A DNA stretch of 33,110 bases from Cognatundibacterium curvum (GTDB lineage: Bacteria; Pseudomonadota; Gammaproteobacteria; Burkholderiales; Burkholderiaceae_D), in assembly GCF_014284235.1 (NCBI RefSeq), contig NZ_JACOGD010000006.1, positions 1-33,110 on the forward strand, in the 5' to 3' direction. A program made the position numbers and the translations under genes. This document shows positions 25,836 through 33,110 of this stretch, piece after piece. A model generated the notes under the pieces. The model saw only the letters and a list, made by a program, of their open reading frames with translations. It had not been told where the DNA came from and made no database searches. Within the stretch, counting starts at the first letter, position 1; every line of letters starts with the position of its first letter.

Positions 25836-27995
25836 TTGAAACAATCGTATGCATGGAGTCTGGCATTGGCCGGACTGACTTTGGCCAGCAGCCCGCTGGT
25901 CCAGGCGGATGAAGGACAATGGCAGCCGCATCAGTTGCCGCAATTAAAGGCAGAGCTGAAGCGCATTGGTATTGCCATTCCGGCTGAAAAACTGGCGGAT
26001 TTGTCCAAACATCCGATGACAGCGATCGTTTCGCTGGGTGGTTGCTCAGCGTCGTTTGTCTCGCCAACCGGTCTGGTGGTGACCAATCATCACTGCGCGT
26101 ATGGCGCGGTACAGCGCAATTCCAGCGCAGAAAAAAACTATATCGCCAATGGCTTCCTGGCGAAGTCACGCGCTGAGGAATTACCGGCTGGTCCGGATTC
26201 GCGCATGTATATCACCGACAAGGTGGAGAATGTGACGGAGCAGATCATGCGCGGCATCACGCCATCCATGAGCGGCAAGCAAAGACATGAGCATGTGGAA
26301 AACCGCATCAAGAACCTGATCGCGGAATGCGAACAGGCGGATGGAAAAAACCAGGCCTACCGCTGCTCTATCCCTAGTTTTCACCGTGGGCTGGAGTACT
26401 ACCGTATCCGTCAGATGATGATACGTGATGTGCGTCTGGTGTATGCACCATCAGACAAGATAGGCAATTACGGCGGTGAGGTGGATAACTTTGAATGGCC
26501 ACGCCACACCGGCGACTATGCCTTCCTGCGTGCCTATGTAGGCAAGGATGGCCGCCCGGCTGATCCATCGCCCGACAATGTGCCATATCAGTCTAAAGAT
26601 TTTCTGACCGTGTCAGCTCAGGGTCTGAAAAATGGTGATCCTATCCTGCTGGCGGGCTATCCTGGCCTCACCAGCCGTTACAAGCTGCCGGAAGAAATCC
26701 GTTATGCGCGCGATGTCAGCTATCCGGCCCGCGCATTTGAATCGCGTTCCGATATTTCTGTGATCGAGGCGGCTACGGCAGGCAATGCCGAAGGAAAAGT
26801 ACGCTATGCGAGCGTGGTCAAGGGCATACAGAATCGCTTGAAAAAAACCGAGGGTTTGATGGCTGGTTTTGCACGTAAAGATATCGCTGCCATCAAGGAT
26901 GCACAGGATGCAGAATTCCGCAGCTGGGTAGCGCAGCATTATGCCGATAAAGACTTCCTGAAAGATCTGGATGCGGTGATCGCCAGCGATATGGCACTGA
27001 CCGAAGAAGAGTTTGCCTATAGCGTGGCCAGCAACAGCGACTTGCTGAAAAGCGCACGCACGCTGTACCGTCTGGCACTGGAAAACCAAAAGCCGGATGC
27101 GGAACGCAAGGCCGGCTTCCAGCAGCGTGACCTGCCTTTCATCACAGCGCGTCTGAGCCGTCTGGAGCAATCCTATCTGCCAAATGTAGATCAGGCCCGC
27201 TTCACGGCTGGCTTACAACGCTATAACAAACTGGCTGCCAAAACCCATCCGCAGGGACTGGATGTATTGCTGCCTTTGCCGGAATCGGTGTCTGCGTTTT
27301 ATCCTCTCACTGAACTGGGTGATACCGCAAAACGCCTGGCCTGGATCAAGAAAGACGTGGCGGAATTCCGCGCTTCCCAGGATGCCTTTATCCATCTGGC
27401 CGTCAAATTGCATGACATCGGCATGCAACTCGAAGATCGTCGTCAGGAAGTCGATGGCAATCTGGAGCGTGTGATTCCAAAGTATATGCAGGCTGTGATC
27501 GCGTGGAAGCAATCCCAGGGTAAGCCGGTGTATCCGGATGCGAACTCCACGCTGCGTGTGACTTACGGCACCGTGGCGCCGTACAGCCCGCGCGATGGCG
27601 TGACCAAAGGCCCGTTCACGACCGTGGAAGGGATCGCTGAAAAACACACAGGCAAAACGCCTTTCATCGCACCGGACAATTTGCTGGCAGCGATTAAAGA
27701 CAAGCGTTACGGTGTGTATAAAGACCCGGTGCTGGGTACGGTACCGGTGAATTTCCTGTCGAGTGCGGATACCACCGGTGGCAATTCCGGTTCTGCGGTG
27801 CTGAACAAAAACGGCGAGCTGATCGGTCTGAATTTCGATTCCACGTATGAATCGATCACCAAGGACTGGTACTTCGACAGCGCCATCACCCGCGCCATCC
27901 ATGTCGATATCCGCTACATGCTGTGGGTCATGCAGGAAGTTGATCATGCCGACAATCTGCTCAAGGAAATGCGTATCCGCTATCCGGCAAAATAA
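25836..27995 (+). CDS. S46 family dipeptidyl-peptidase
   Basis: Secreted serine peptidase of 719 residues in the DPP7/DPP11 family, which removes dipeptides from peptide N-termini in the periplasm. A signal peptide (MKQSYAWSLALAGLTLASSP, cut after VQA near residue 24) leads into a chymotrypsin-like double barrel interrupted by a helical domain (about 300-560). Catalytic residues: His86 in TNHHC, an Asp in EVDNFEWPRHTGD (217-227), and Ser651 in GGNSGSA. The residue 18 after the catalytic Ser decides S1 specificity in known enzymes (Gly673 in DPP7, Arg673 in DPP11). Here it is Ser669 in NFDSTYE, so the preference cannot be assigned. The start is TTG at 25836 with GGAGA 5 bp upstream; no ATG fits. 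A strong terminator follows. Confidence 0.94.
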   Translation: MKQSYAWSLALAGLTLASSPLVQADEGQWQPHQLPQLKAELKRIGIAIPAEKLADLSKHPMTAIVSLGGCSASFVSPTGLVVTNHHCAYGAVQRNSSAEKNYIANGFLAKSRAEELPAGPDSRMYITDKVENVTEQIMRGITPSMSGKQRHEHVENRIKNLIAECEQADGKNQAYRCSIPSFHRGLEYYRIRQMMIRDVRLVYAPSDKIGNYGGEVDNFEWPRHTGDYAFLRAYVGKDGRPADPSPDNVPYQSKDFLTVSAQGLKNGDPILLAGYPGLTSRYKLPEEIRYARDVSYPARAFESRSDISVIEAATAGNAEGKVRYASVVKGIQNRLKKTEGLMAGFARKDIAAIKDAQDAEFRSWVAQHYADKDFLKDLDAVIASDMALTEEEFAYSVASNSDLLKSARTLYRLALENQKPDAERKAGFQQRDLPFITARLSRLEQSYLPNVDQARFTAGLQRYNKLAAKTHPQGLDVLLPLPESVSAFYPLTELGDTAKRLAWIKKDVAEFRASQDAFIHLAVKLHDIGMQLEDRRQEVDGNLERVIPKYMQAVIAWKQSQGKPVYPDANSTLRVTYGTVAPYSPRDGVTKGPFTTVEGIAEKHTGKTPFIAPDNLLAAIKDKRYGVYKDPVLGTVPVNFLSSADTTGGNSGSAVLNKNGELIGLNFDSTYESITKDWYFDSAITRAIHVDIRYMLWVMQEVDHADNLLKEMRIRYPAK

Positions 27996-28016
27996 GTCGT
28001 TCGGTCTGCAAAAGAC

Positions 28017-28036
28017 TTGAGAAGATTTGAGAAGAT
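28017..28036. repeat. 10-bp tandem repeat
   Basis: TTGAGAAGAT occurs twice in direct succession, about 20 bp after the S46 stop codon and just before its terminator. Probably slippage; no function evident. Confidence 0.5.
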
Positions 28037-28045
28037 GTGAAAGAG

Positions 28046-28080
28046 CGTGGTTCCTGTGCAAACAGGGGCCACGTTTTTTT
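28046..28080 (+). terminator. Intrinsic terminator of the S46 peptidase gene
   Basis: CGTGG...CCACG with inner CCTGT/ACAGG and two G-T pairs forms a 12-bp stem around the loop GCAA, followed by seven T. Clear Rho-independent terminator. Confidence 0.9.
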
Positions 28081-28189
28081 GTACAGACTATACTGAAAAG
28101 CTGCAGTCAAAAACCAATGTCCGCATCCGTATTGGGCTGCAGCCCGAAAAACGGCTGCGCGCCTTATTCCATGCGGACTGTTGTTTTGT

Positions 28190-28351
28190 ATGATGCACCA
28201 ATCAGCGCAACAATCAGTTCAACAATCAACGCAACATGCAGACTGGCCAGCCTGCTCAGCCAGCAGCGGCAGCAATCTTGCTGAGGCTAAGCAGGCCGAC
28301 ATCGCCTACAATACGGCTTCCGGCGGGCGGTTTGCCTGCTCACTTCTGTAA
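28190..28351 (+). CDS. Possible upstream small ORF before dbpA
   Basis: An open frame of 53 codons with two ATG codons at its start (28190 and 28193) ends in TAA only 9 bp before the dbpA ATG. Its first part contains a 12-bp DNA repeat (28199-28234, three copies) that would encode QSAQQSVQQSTQ. The rest is Ala/Ser-rich with three Cys. No good ribosome binding site precedes it, and dbpA also lacks one, so coupling through this ORF is conceivable. It may equally be a chance frame in the dbpA leader. Confidence 0.25.
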   Translation: MMHQSAQQSVQQSTQHADWPACSASSGSNLAEAKQADIAYNTASGGRFACSLL

Positions 28352-28360
28352 AGCCACACC

Positions 28361-29746
28361 ATGTCTGATACCCTCTCTTTTTCCTCCCTCCCCTTAGCGC
28401 CCGCGTTGCTGGACAATCTGGCCAGTCTTGGCTACCAGCAGATGACGCCGATTCAGGCTGCCAGTCTGCCCATCATCCTGCAGCAACGCGATCTGATTGC
28501 GCAAGCCAAAACCGGCAGCGGTAAAACCGCCGCATTCGGACTGGGGATACTGGCGAAACTGAATCCCACTTACTTTGCGGTACAGGGACTGGTGATTTGC
28601 CCGACACGCGAGCTGGCCGACCAGGTCGCCAATGAATTACGCCGCCTCGCGCGCCGTATCGAGAACGTCAAAATCGTGACCCTGTGCGGCGGCACACCGA
28701 TGCGTCCGCAAATGGCTTCTTTGGAATTTGGTGCCCACATCGTGGTTGGCACACCGGGCCGCCTGATCGATCACATCAGCCGTGGCAGCCTGCAACTGAA
28801 TGCAGTGCAAACCCTGGTCCTGGATGAGGCTGACCGCATGGTGGATATGGGCTTCTACGATGATATTTACGAAATCGTCGGCGCCTGTTCGCCGCGCCGT
28901 CAAACCCTGCTGTTTTCTGCCACCTATCCCGATGATATCCGCGCCGCCAGCGAACAATTGCTGCGTGATCCGGAAGAGATACAGATCGAGGCGCAGCACA
29001 GCAGCAATCAAATCGAACAGCATTTTTTCCATGTCAGTCAGGAAGGCCGCAATCAGGCGGTCGCACGCCTGTTACTGCATTACCAGCCCAGCTCCAGCAT
29101 TGCGTTCTGTAATACCAAAATCCATTGCCGCGAACTCACAGAAGAATTGAATGCCCAGGGCATCAGCGCACTGGCGCTGCATGGCGACATGGAACAACGT
29201 GACCGTGATGAAGTGCTGATACGCTTTGCCAATCAAAGCTGCTCGGTGCTGGTAGCGACCGATGTGGCGGCACGCGGACTGGATATTCAAAATCTGGGCG
29301 CCGTCATCAATGTCGATATTTCCAAAGACAGCGAAGTGCACATCCACCGCATAGGACGTACCGGACGCGCCGGAGAGCAAGGACTGGCGCTGAGTCTGGC
29401 CACCTCAGGTGAAAAAAAATGGGTCAGGCTGATCGAGGAATACTCGGGTGTCAGCGCGCAATGGCTGGAACTGGACAGCCTCAGCGATGCGACTGAGAGT
29501 CTGCTGCAGGCACCGATGATGACGATCTGCATTCAGGGCGGCAAGAAAGACAAGCTGCGTCCCGGTGATCTCTTAGGTGCCTTGTGTGCGGATCTGGGCT
29601 TGCAAAAAGCTCAGGTCGGTAAAATCAATGTGTCTGAATTCGTGACCTATGTAGCGATAGAACGCGCCATCGCCCACGACACGCTGCAGCGTTTATCACG
29701 CAGCCAGATCAAGGGCCGTCAATTCAAAATGCGCATGATAGACTAA
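28361..29746 (+). CDS. dbpA: ATP-dependent RNA helicase DbpA
   Basis: DEAD-box helicase that acts in assembly of the large ribosomal subunit and is directed to 23S rRNA by its C-terminal domain. 461 residues, matching E. coli DbpA (457). Motifs in order: Q motif (GYQQMTPIQ), Walker A AKTGSGKT at 49-56, PTRELADQ, TPGRL, the DEAD box at Asp155-Asp158 (LDEADRMVDMGF), FSAT, VATDVAARGLD, and HRIGRTGRAG. The C-terminal ~75 residues (IQGGKKDKLRPGDLLGAL, then VGKINV and a final IKGRQFKMRMI) form the DbpA RNA-binding RRM that separates it from other DEAD-box proteins. No Shine-Dalgarno sequence is visible before the ATG at 28361. The 3' end overlaps the convergent N-acetyltransferase gene by 4 bp. Confidence 0.96.
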   Translation: MSDTLSFSSLPLAPALLDNLASLGYQQMTPIQAASLPIILQQRDLIAQAKTGSGKTAAFGLGILAKLNPTYFAVQGLVICPTRELADQVANELRRLARRIENVKIVTLCGGTPMRPQMASLEFGAHIVVGTPGRLIDHISRGSLQLNAVQTLVLDEADRMVDMGFYDDIYEIVGACSPRRQTLLFSATYPDDIRAASEQLLRDPEEIQIEAQHSSNQIEQHFFHVSQEGRNQAVARLLLHYQPSSSIAFCNTKIHCRELTEELNAQGISALALHGDMEQRDRDEVLIRFANQSCSVLVATDVAARGLDIQNLGAVINVDISKDSEVHIHRIGRTGRAGEQGLALSLATSGEKKWVRLIEEYSGVSAQWLELDSLSDATESLLQAPMMTICIQGGKKDKLRPGDLLGALCADLGLQKAQVGKINVSEFVTYVAIERAIAHDTLQRLSRSQIKGRQFKMRMID

Positions 29747-30561
29747 GGCGAAGAGGCAGACTCAGCTGGGGCATGGACGCGGGCCCGGAACGGCGGCAAC
29801 TGCTGCGCGGACATCCCCATCTTCTGCTGTAACAGTGCATGGTATTCGGCCTCGCTGTCTATGCTATGCACGCTGCGTTTGCCATGCTGCGTCACGATCA
29901 TTTTCTGATCGGCGATACTGATGCGGCCGTCTGCAGTCGGCAAGGAGCAGATGGTCTTTTGCGTGAAATGTGAGTTTGGCGAAGTCTGCTGATAAGCGAA
30001 CATGGGCAGGAAATCCTCGAGCTGAAACGCCTGAGTCTGAAAGCGGTACTGTGGCGTGGCGGCATGTCCGGCTTTTTGCTGCAGCAGTATCCAGTCAGCG
30101 CCATCGGCCTCGCAGCGATACGTGACACCCAGCTCCTGATTCCCCGCGCCAGCTAATAGTAAAGGCAGGCGAAAGCTGTCGCCAAATCCTACATCCGCGA
30201 TCCAGCATTGCGCCTCCAGCTGCACGGCCAGCAGCATGTGATCAAACTCCGGCCCATAGGCTTTGCCATTCCATACCCGTGCCGACCAGAAGCGGGTCTG
30301 AAAACCCAGGCTCTGTAATAACCAGGAAAATGCCAGATTCAGTTCGTAGCAAAAGCCACCGCGCCGGCGCAACAGAATTTTATCCAGCAAGGCATCCTGC
30401 TCCAGGCTGATGGGCAGACCGGCACGGATGTCCAGATTTTCAAATGGAATCTGCATCAGATGCGCCAAATGCAGCGTGCGCAAACCCTGCAGATCGGGCG
30501 GTGGTGCCTGATCCAGCTGCAGACGTTGCAAATACAAACTGGTGTGATACGGACTTAACAT
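29743..30561 (-). CDS. Arylamine N-acetyltransferase
   Basis: Acetyl-CoA-dependent transferase of 272 residues acting on arylamines and hydrazines; its physiological role in bacteria varies. The catalytic triad is Cys71 in RRRGGFCYELN, His108 in FDHMLL, and Asp123 in IADVGFGDSF (E. coli NhoA: Cys69, His107, Asp122). The N-terminal helical part has IPFENLDI, also conserved. The start at 30561 is chosen because GGGAG lies 5 bp upstream; ATGs at 30573 and 30576 lie upstream of that ribosome binding site. It follows a small hypothetical gene by 66 bp on the same strand and is probably co-transcribed with it. It overlaps the end of convergent dbpA by 4 bp. The symbol nat/nhoA would fit but the subtype is not clear. 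Confidence 0.93.
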   Translation of the reverse strand: MLSPYHTSLYLQRLQLDQAPPPDLQGLRTLHLAHLMQIPFENLDIRAGLPISLEQDALLDKILLRRRGGFCYELNLAFSWLLQSLGFQTRFWSARVWNGKAYGPEFDHMLLAVQLEAQCWIADVGFGDSFRLPLLLAGAGNQELGVTYRCEADGADWILLQQKAGHAATPQYRFQTQAFQLEDFLPMFAYQQTSPNSHFTQKTICSLPTADGRISIADQKMIVTQHGKRSVHSIDSEAEYHALLQQKMGMSAQQLPPFRARVHAPAESASSP

Positions 30562-30627
30562 CGTCACTCCCATCATGAGGGTCTGATTTTTTGATATCGA
30601 TGCGCGCTCGCTGATCGCTGATACGCC

Positions 30628-31029
30628 TCAGGACTGACCGATAAAACCAACGCGGCGAAAACGCAGTGCGGACCAGTCTTCATCAAAAGCGACCTGACGC
30701 ACGGTATCCCAGCCCGCCGCCCGCAGGCTGTCCCAGCCATGATCCCGGCTCAGCTCACCCGCATACAAAGCTGAACTCTTTTTAGGATAGACCATCCACA
30801 GTAGCGCATCGCCTTCTGCCTGCGGCAGGATAGCGTTCAAAGTCTGCTCCAGACGCTGCCGGGTCGCTGCGAATACGATGAAAAACCGCGCAGGCTGCAG
30901 CGCTTCCACTTGCAATATGCAGGGATGGGCGACAGGTATATCCAGCAGCGCCAGCTGACCCGCATCCGCATGCAGAATCACAGTCGGCACCTGCTGTTTC
31001 CAGTTGAGTTTTTTCAGCAGCATATGCAT
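30628..31029 (-). CDS. Hypothetical protein
   Basis: Predicted soluble protein of 133 residues, no signal peptide or membrane segment. The C-terminal part has a well-formed pattern, WDSLRAAGWDTVRQVAFDE followed by WSALRFRR, that I have a vague memory of in small conserved proteins, often called DUF3052-like. The N-terminal half contains alternating hydrophobic strands (VPTVILHADA, ARFFIVFAAT, GDALLWMVYPKK), suggesting an alpha/beta domain. AAGGA lies 5 bp upstream of the ATG at 31029, which supports that start over the ATG at 31023. It precedes the arylamine N-acetyltransferase gene by 66 bp. Function unknown. Confidence 0.75.
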   Translation of the reverse strand: MHMLLKKLNWKQQVPTVILHADAGQLALLDIPVAHPCILQVEALQPARFFIVFAATRQRLEQTLNAILPQAEGDALLWMVYPKKSSALYAGELSRDHGWDSLRAAGWDTVRQVAFDEDWSALRFRRVGFIGQS

Positions 31030-31077
31030 GCTTGTCCTTGTTTGCGAACGATGTCAGCACTACAGTGCCATAGCACC

Positions 31078-31110
31078 AAAAAAAACACCAGCCCGTGAGC
31101 TGGTGTTTTT
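31078..31110 (-). terminator. Bidirectional intrinsic terminator
   Basis: CACCAGC (31086-31092) and GCTGGTG (31099-31105) form a perfect 7-bp stem with a 6-base loop, flanked by eight A on the left and five T on the right. On the minus strand it follows the autotransporter stop codon by about 20 bp and has a T-run of eight, so it ends that transcript before the hypothetical gene. Confidence 0.9.
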
Positions 31111-31125
31111 ATTGGCTTTGCTAGC

Positions 31126-33110
31126 TCAGAACCCGAGTCGGAAATCCACCCGGAAGCTGTTGGCTCTATAGGTGTGGGCACCCATCGATCCCAGCCAGCT
31201 GAAGTTGGTCGTTATGCCACGGCGCGATTTCACATTCAGTCCCAGACCAACAGACTGTATGTCTTCCGGCAAACCGACTACCAGTACATTGTAGTTGGTG
31301 CTGCCGGCACCCAGATCCGTGTAGTACATAGACTGGTTCATTTCGCCGCTGGTACGGTGACGCCATTGCAGTTTCAGCGATGGTGTGATCTGGCCAAAGT
31401 CCAGGTAGAAATCTTTGGCGAAGTTCAGACCACCGGTAAATGCCGTCGTCACACTGCTGGTCTTATTCAGTGTCAGTGCCAGCACGCTGCCGCGTTCTGT
31501 GTACGCATCCAGTTTGGTATGCAATACATCGAAACGTCCGAATGGCTGAATATGCAAATCTTTATCGACCTTCATATCACGGGTCAGCGTCAGCGACATG
31601 AAACTGACCTGTCCGGTACGCTCACCAGCCAACAACTGACTATTCTCACCATCCCAGCGGTGATTATCGTAATTGACCTTACCGATACCACCCATGCCAT
31701 CGATAAACCATTCCTTCTCTGGTTTATACGTTCCGTACAACATACCCGACCATTGCTTGGATTTACTTTCACTGCCAAAGTTATCCATGGTGGCCTTATC
31801 ACGGGCATAGCCAACGGACAGACCAACGATCAGTTTAGGATTCCACATCATGTCCATACCGATAGTCAGACCCGAGCTGGAGAACTTGGTACGGCTGCCA
31901 TCAGCGGCATCGATACCACCAAAGTCGATGTTCCCCGCAGTCCACATGCCGACTGGTTTACCTGCAATCTGGAACCACTCGTCATTCTTAGGCGCTTCTT
32001 CTTCCTCGCTGTCCATCAGTTTATGCGCTGCTTCATCTTTGGCAAACGGTGCCCTGGCCTGACGTACATCAGCCGGATTGAGGCGATACAGATCGTTGCC
32101 GAAGCTGTCTTTATTAGCAGTCAGGTTTTCCGAGATCTTGTTGGCCGCCATGCGGAACATCTCCAGACCTGGTGCATTAAAGCTGATACCAAAACGGTTC
32201 TTGATCGAAAAGTCATGGTGCAGAACCTGAACGTGGCTGTAAATATTCGTCATCTGTGCCTGAGTGAAGCGCTGACTGATATTCGATGCCGCGACCGCCG
32301 TGTTTTTCACCACTGGATCAACCGCCGGATCGGGACGCTTACCGACCGTCACCGTAATGGCTACACTATTGCCTGGTGCAGTGACTGCATCACCCGAATA
32401 CACCGCAGTGATGGTATGAACACCAACGGCCAGGTTTTTCGCGACCAGTACGGCTGAACCATTCGTCAACGTGACCGTTGCCAGGTTCACCGTTCCATCC
32501 ATAAAGCTGATGGTACCGGTAGAAGCTGCCGGTGTAACCGCTGCCGTCAGTGTGACTGGCACCCCATCCAGTACCTGAGACTGCGTAGTGCCTATCGTTA
32601 CGCTGGCTGCAGTCAGATTCTGAATCTGTATCGTGATGCTGGCCGAGACCGTACTGAAATTCGCGTCGCCCTCTTTGGTCGCAGTCACCACACAGTTACC
32701 TGCTGTGCTGCCAGCCGAGAGAACATTGCCAGACAAACTGCAGGCACCGGAGCTGACCGCGAAACTGATCGCACCGTTGCCAGAACCACCGGAAGCAGTC
32801 AGCGTCGCTTTACCTGTGACTTTAAAAATCGCCATTTTGTCAGCAGTCAGCGTGAGTGCAGCTTGCGCATTTTTACCCACCGTCAGGCTATAACTGGCCA
32901 CAGCCTGCGCATTGATGCCGGTCACTGCCGCTTGGGTTGCAGTGATCACCACACTGCCTGCGGCAACTGGTGTGACTTTACCTGTTGCATCAACCGTCGC
33001 TACAGCCGCATTGCTGCTGCTATAGCTGATCGCACCGTAGCTGCCACCGCTCAGGGTCGATGTCACGGCATTGTTCAGGCTATTGCCTAAAGTGATTTGC
33101 AGCGGACCTG
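31126..33110 (-). CDS. Autotransporter with Ig-like domains (partial)
   Basis: C-terminal 660 residues of a larger surface protein; the frame stays open to the right edge, so the 5' end is missing. The visible part begins inside a bacterial Ig-like domain (VATVDATGKVTPVAAGSV, a Big_2 pattern), followed by a second repeat ending near TATKEGDANFSTVSASI and a third of the Big_3_5 type (VTLTAAVTPAASTGTISFMDG to TAVYSGD). A linker of ~120 residues with an acidic patch (DSEEEEAPK) leads to a C-terminal autotransporter beta-barrel of about 285 residues that ends in the strand RVDFRLGF with terminal phenylalanine. The barrel inserts in the outer membrane and exposes the Ig-like passenger. No protease-cleavage or catalytic motif is seen. 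Likely an adhesin; this is inference. Confidence 0.88.
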   Translation of the reverse strand, partial: GPLQITLGNSLNNAVTSTLSGGSYGAISYSSSNAAVATVDATGKVTPVAAGSVVITATQAAVTGINAQAVASYSLTVGKNAQAALTLTADKMAIFKVTGKATLTASGGSGNGAISFAVSSGACSLSGNVLSAGSTAGNCVVTATKEGDANFSTVSASITIQIQNLTAASVTIGTTQSQVLDGVPVTLTAAVTPAASTGTISFMDGTVNLATVTLTNGSAVLVAKNLAVGVHTITAVYSGDAVTAPGNSVAITVTVGKRPDPAVDPVVKNTAVAASNISQRFTQAQMTNIYSHVQVLHHDFSIKNRFGISFNAPGLEMFRMAANKISENLTANKDSFGNDLYRLNPADVRQARAPFAKDEAAHKLMDSEEEEAPKNDEWFQIAGKPVGMWTAGNIDFGGIDAADGSRTKFSSSGLTIGMDMMWNPKLIVGLSVGYARDKATMDNFGSESKSKQWSGMLYGTYKPEKEWFIDGMGGIGKVNYDNHRWDGENSQLLAGERTGQVSFMSLTLTRDMKVDKDLHIQPFGRFDVLHTKLDAYTERGSVLALTLNKTSSVTTAFTGGLNFAKDFYLDFGQITPSLKLQWRHRTSGEMNQSMYYTDLGAGSTNYNVLVVGLPEDIQSVGLGLNVKSRRGITTNFSWLGSMGAHTYRANSFRVDFRLGF

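Noticed and set aside
25614..25943. 109-residue antisense frame at the S46 start
   Set aside because: Runs through the peptidase signal peptide; basic, low-information sequence without a ribosome binding site.
27213..28061. 282-residue antisense frame over the S46 peptidase
   Set aside because: Overlaps the catalytic Ser region of a well-supported gene; low-complexity shadow composition.
31174..32457. 427-residue open frame opposite the autotransporter
   Set aside because: Antisense to a clear barrel and linker; no family features, Thr/Arg/His-rich shadow composition.

Overview
The window looks like a chromosomal segment of a betaproteobacterium, most likely Burkholderiales/Oxalobacteraceae (an Undibacterium- or Herminiimonas-like organism). 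This rests on gene content and order: a LysM protein, dprA, smg, topB and a DUF1631 gene in one direction, with def-fmt divergent, together with moderate GC and the protein sequences. I could not run a database search, so the genus is inference.

Layout. Positions 1-397 are AT-richer and hold no gene I can support. From 398 to 8660 the minus strand carries LysM protein, dprA (TTG start), smg, topB and a DUF1631 gene. Divergent from it, def and fmt overlap by 4 bp (8815-10295). Two small lipoprotein genes follow, the second of the FlgO family (10551-11680). At 11756-14528 an NhaR-type LysR regulator sits divergently beside a yccA-alx pair, which resembles an alkaline/sodium/manganese and membrane-quality locus. 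A 508-bp gap follows with a strong terminator and a possible ~100-nt RNA, then full-length cobalamin-dependent metH (15037-18789).

Convergent to metH is the most interesting block (23333-18798, minus strand). Five closely packed genes encode a di-haem cytochrome c peroxidase-like lipoprotein, a porin, an exported FMN-binding protein, an ApbE flavin transferase and a four-helix membrane protein with histidines spaced for two b haems. The promoter (TTGAAT, 18 bp, TATAAT) is overlapped by a Fur-box-like sequence. I read this as a probable iron-regulated redox system of the cell envelope, perhaps for ferric iron reduction and uptake.

The rest: a 367-residue bactofilin-like beta-repeat protein (23745-24848); an AT-rich stretch with one orphan small ORF (about 25000-25620); a secreted S46 dipeptidyl-peptidase with serine at the specificity position that is Gly or Arg in characterised enzymes (25836-27995); dbpA preceded by a possible 53-codon upstream ORF (28190-29746); a hypothetical gene plus arylamine N-acetyltransferase on the minus strand; and the 3' part of a large autotransporter with Ig-like domains that runs off the right edge. 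I saw no tRNA, rRNA, CRISPR array, insertion sequence or prophage.
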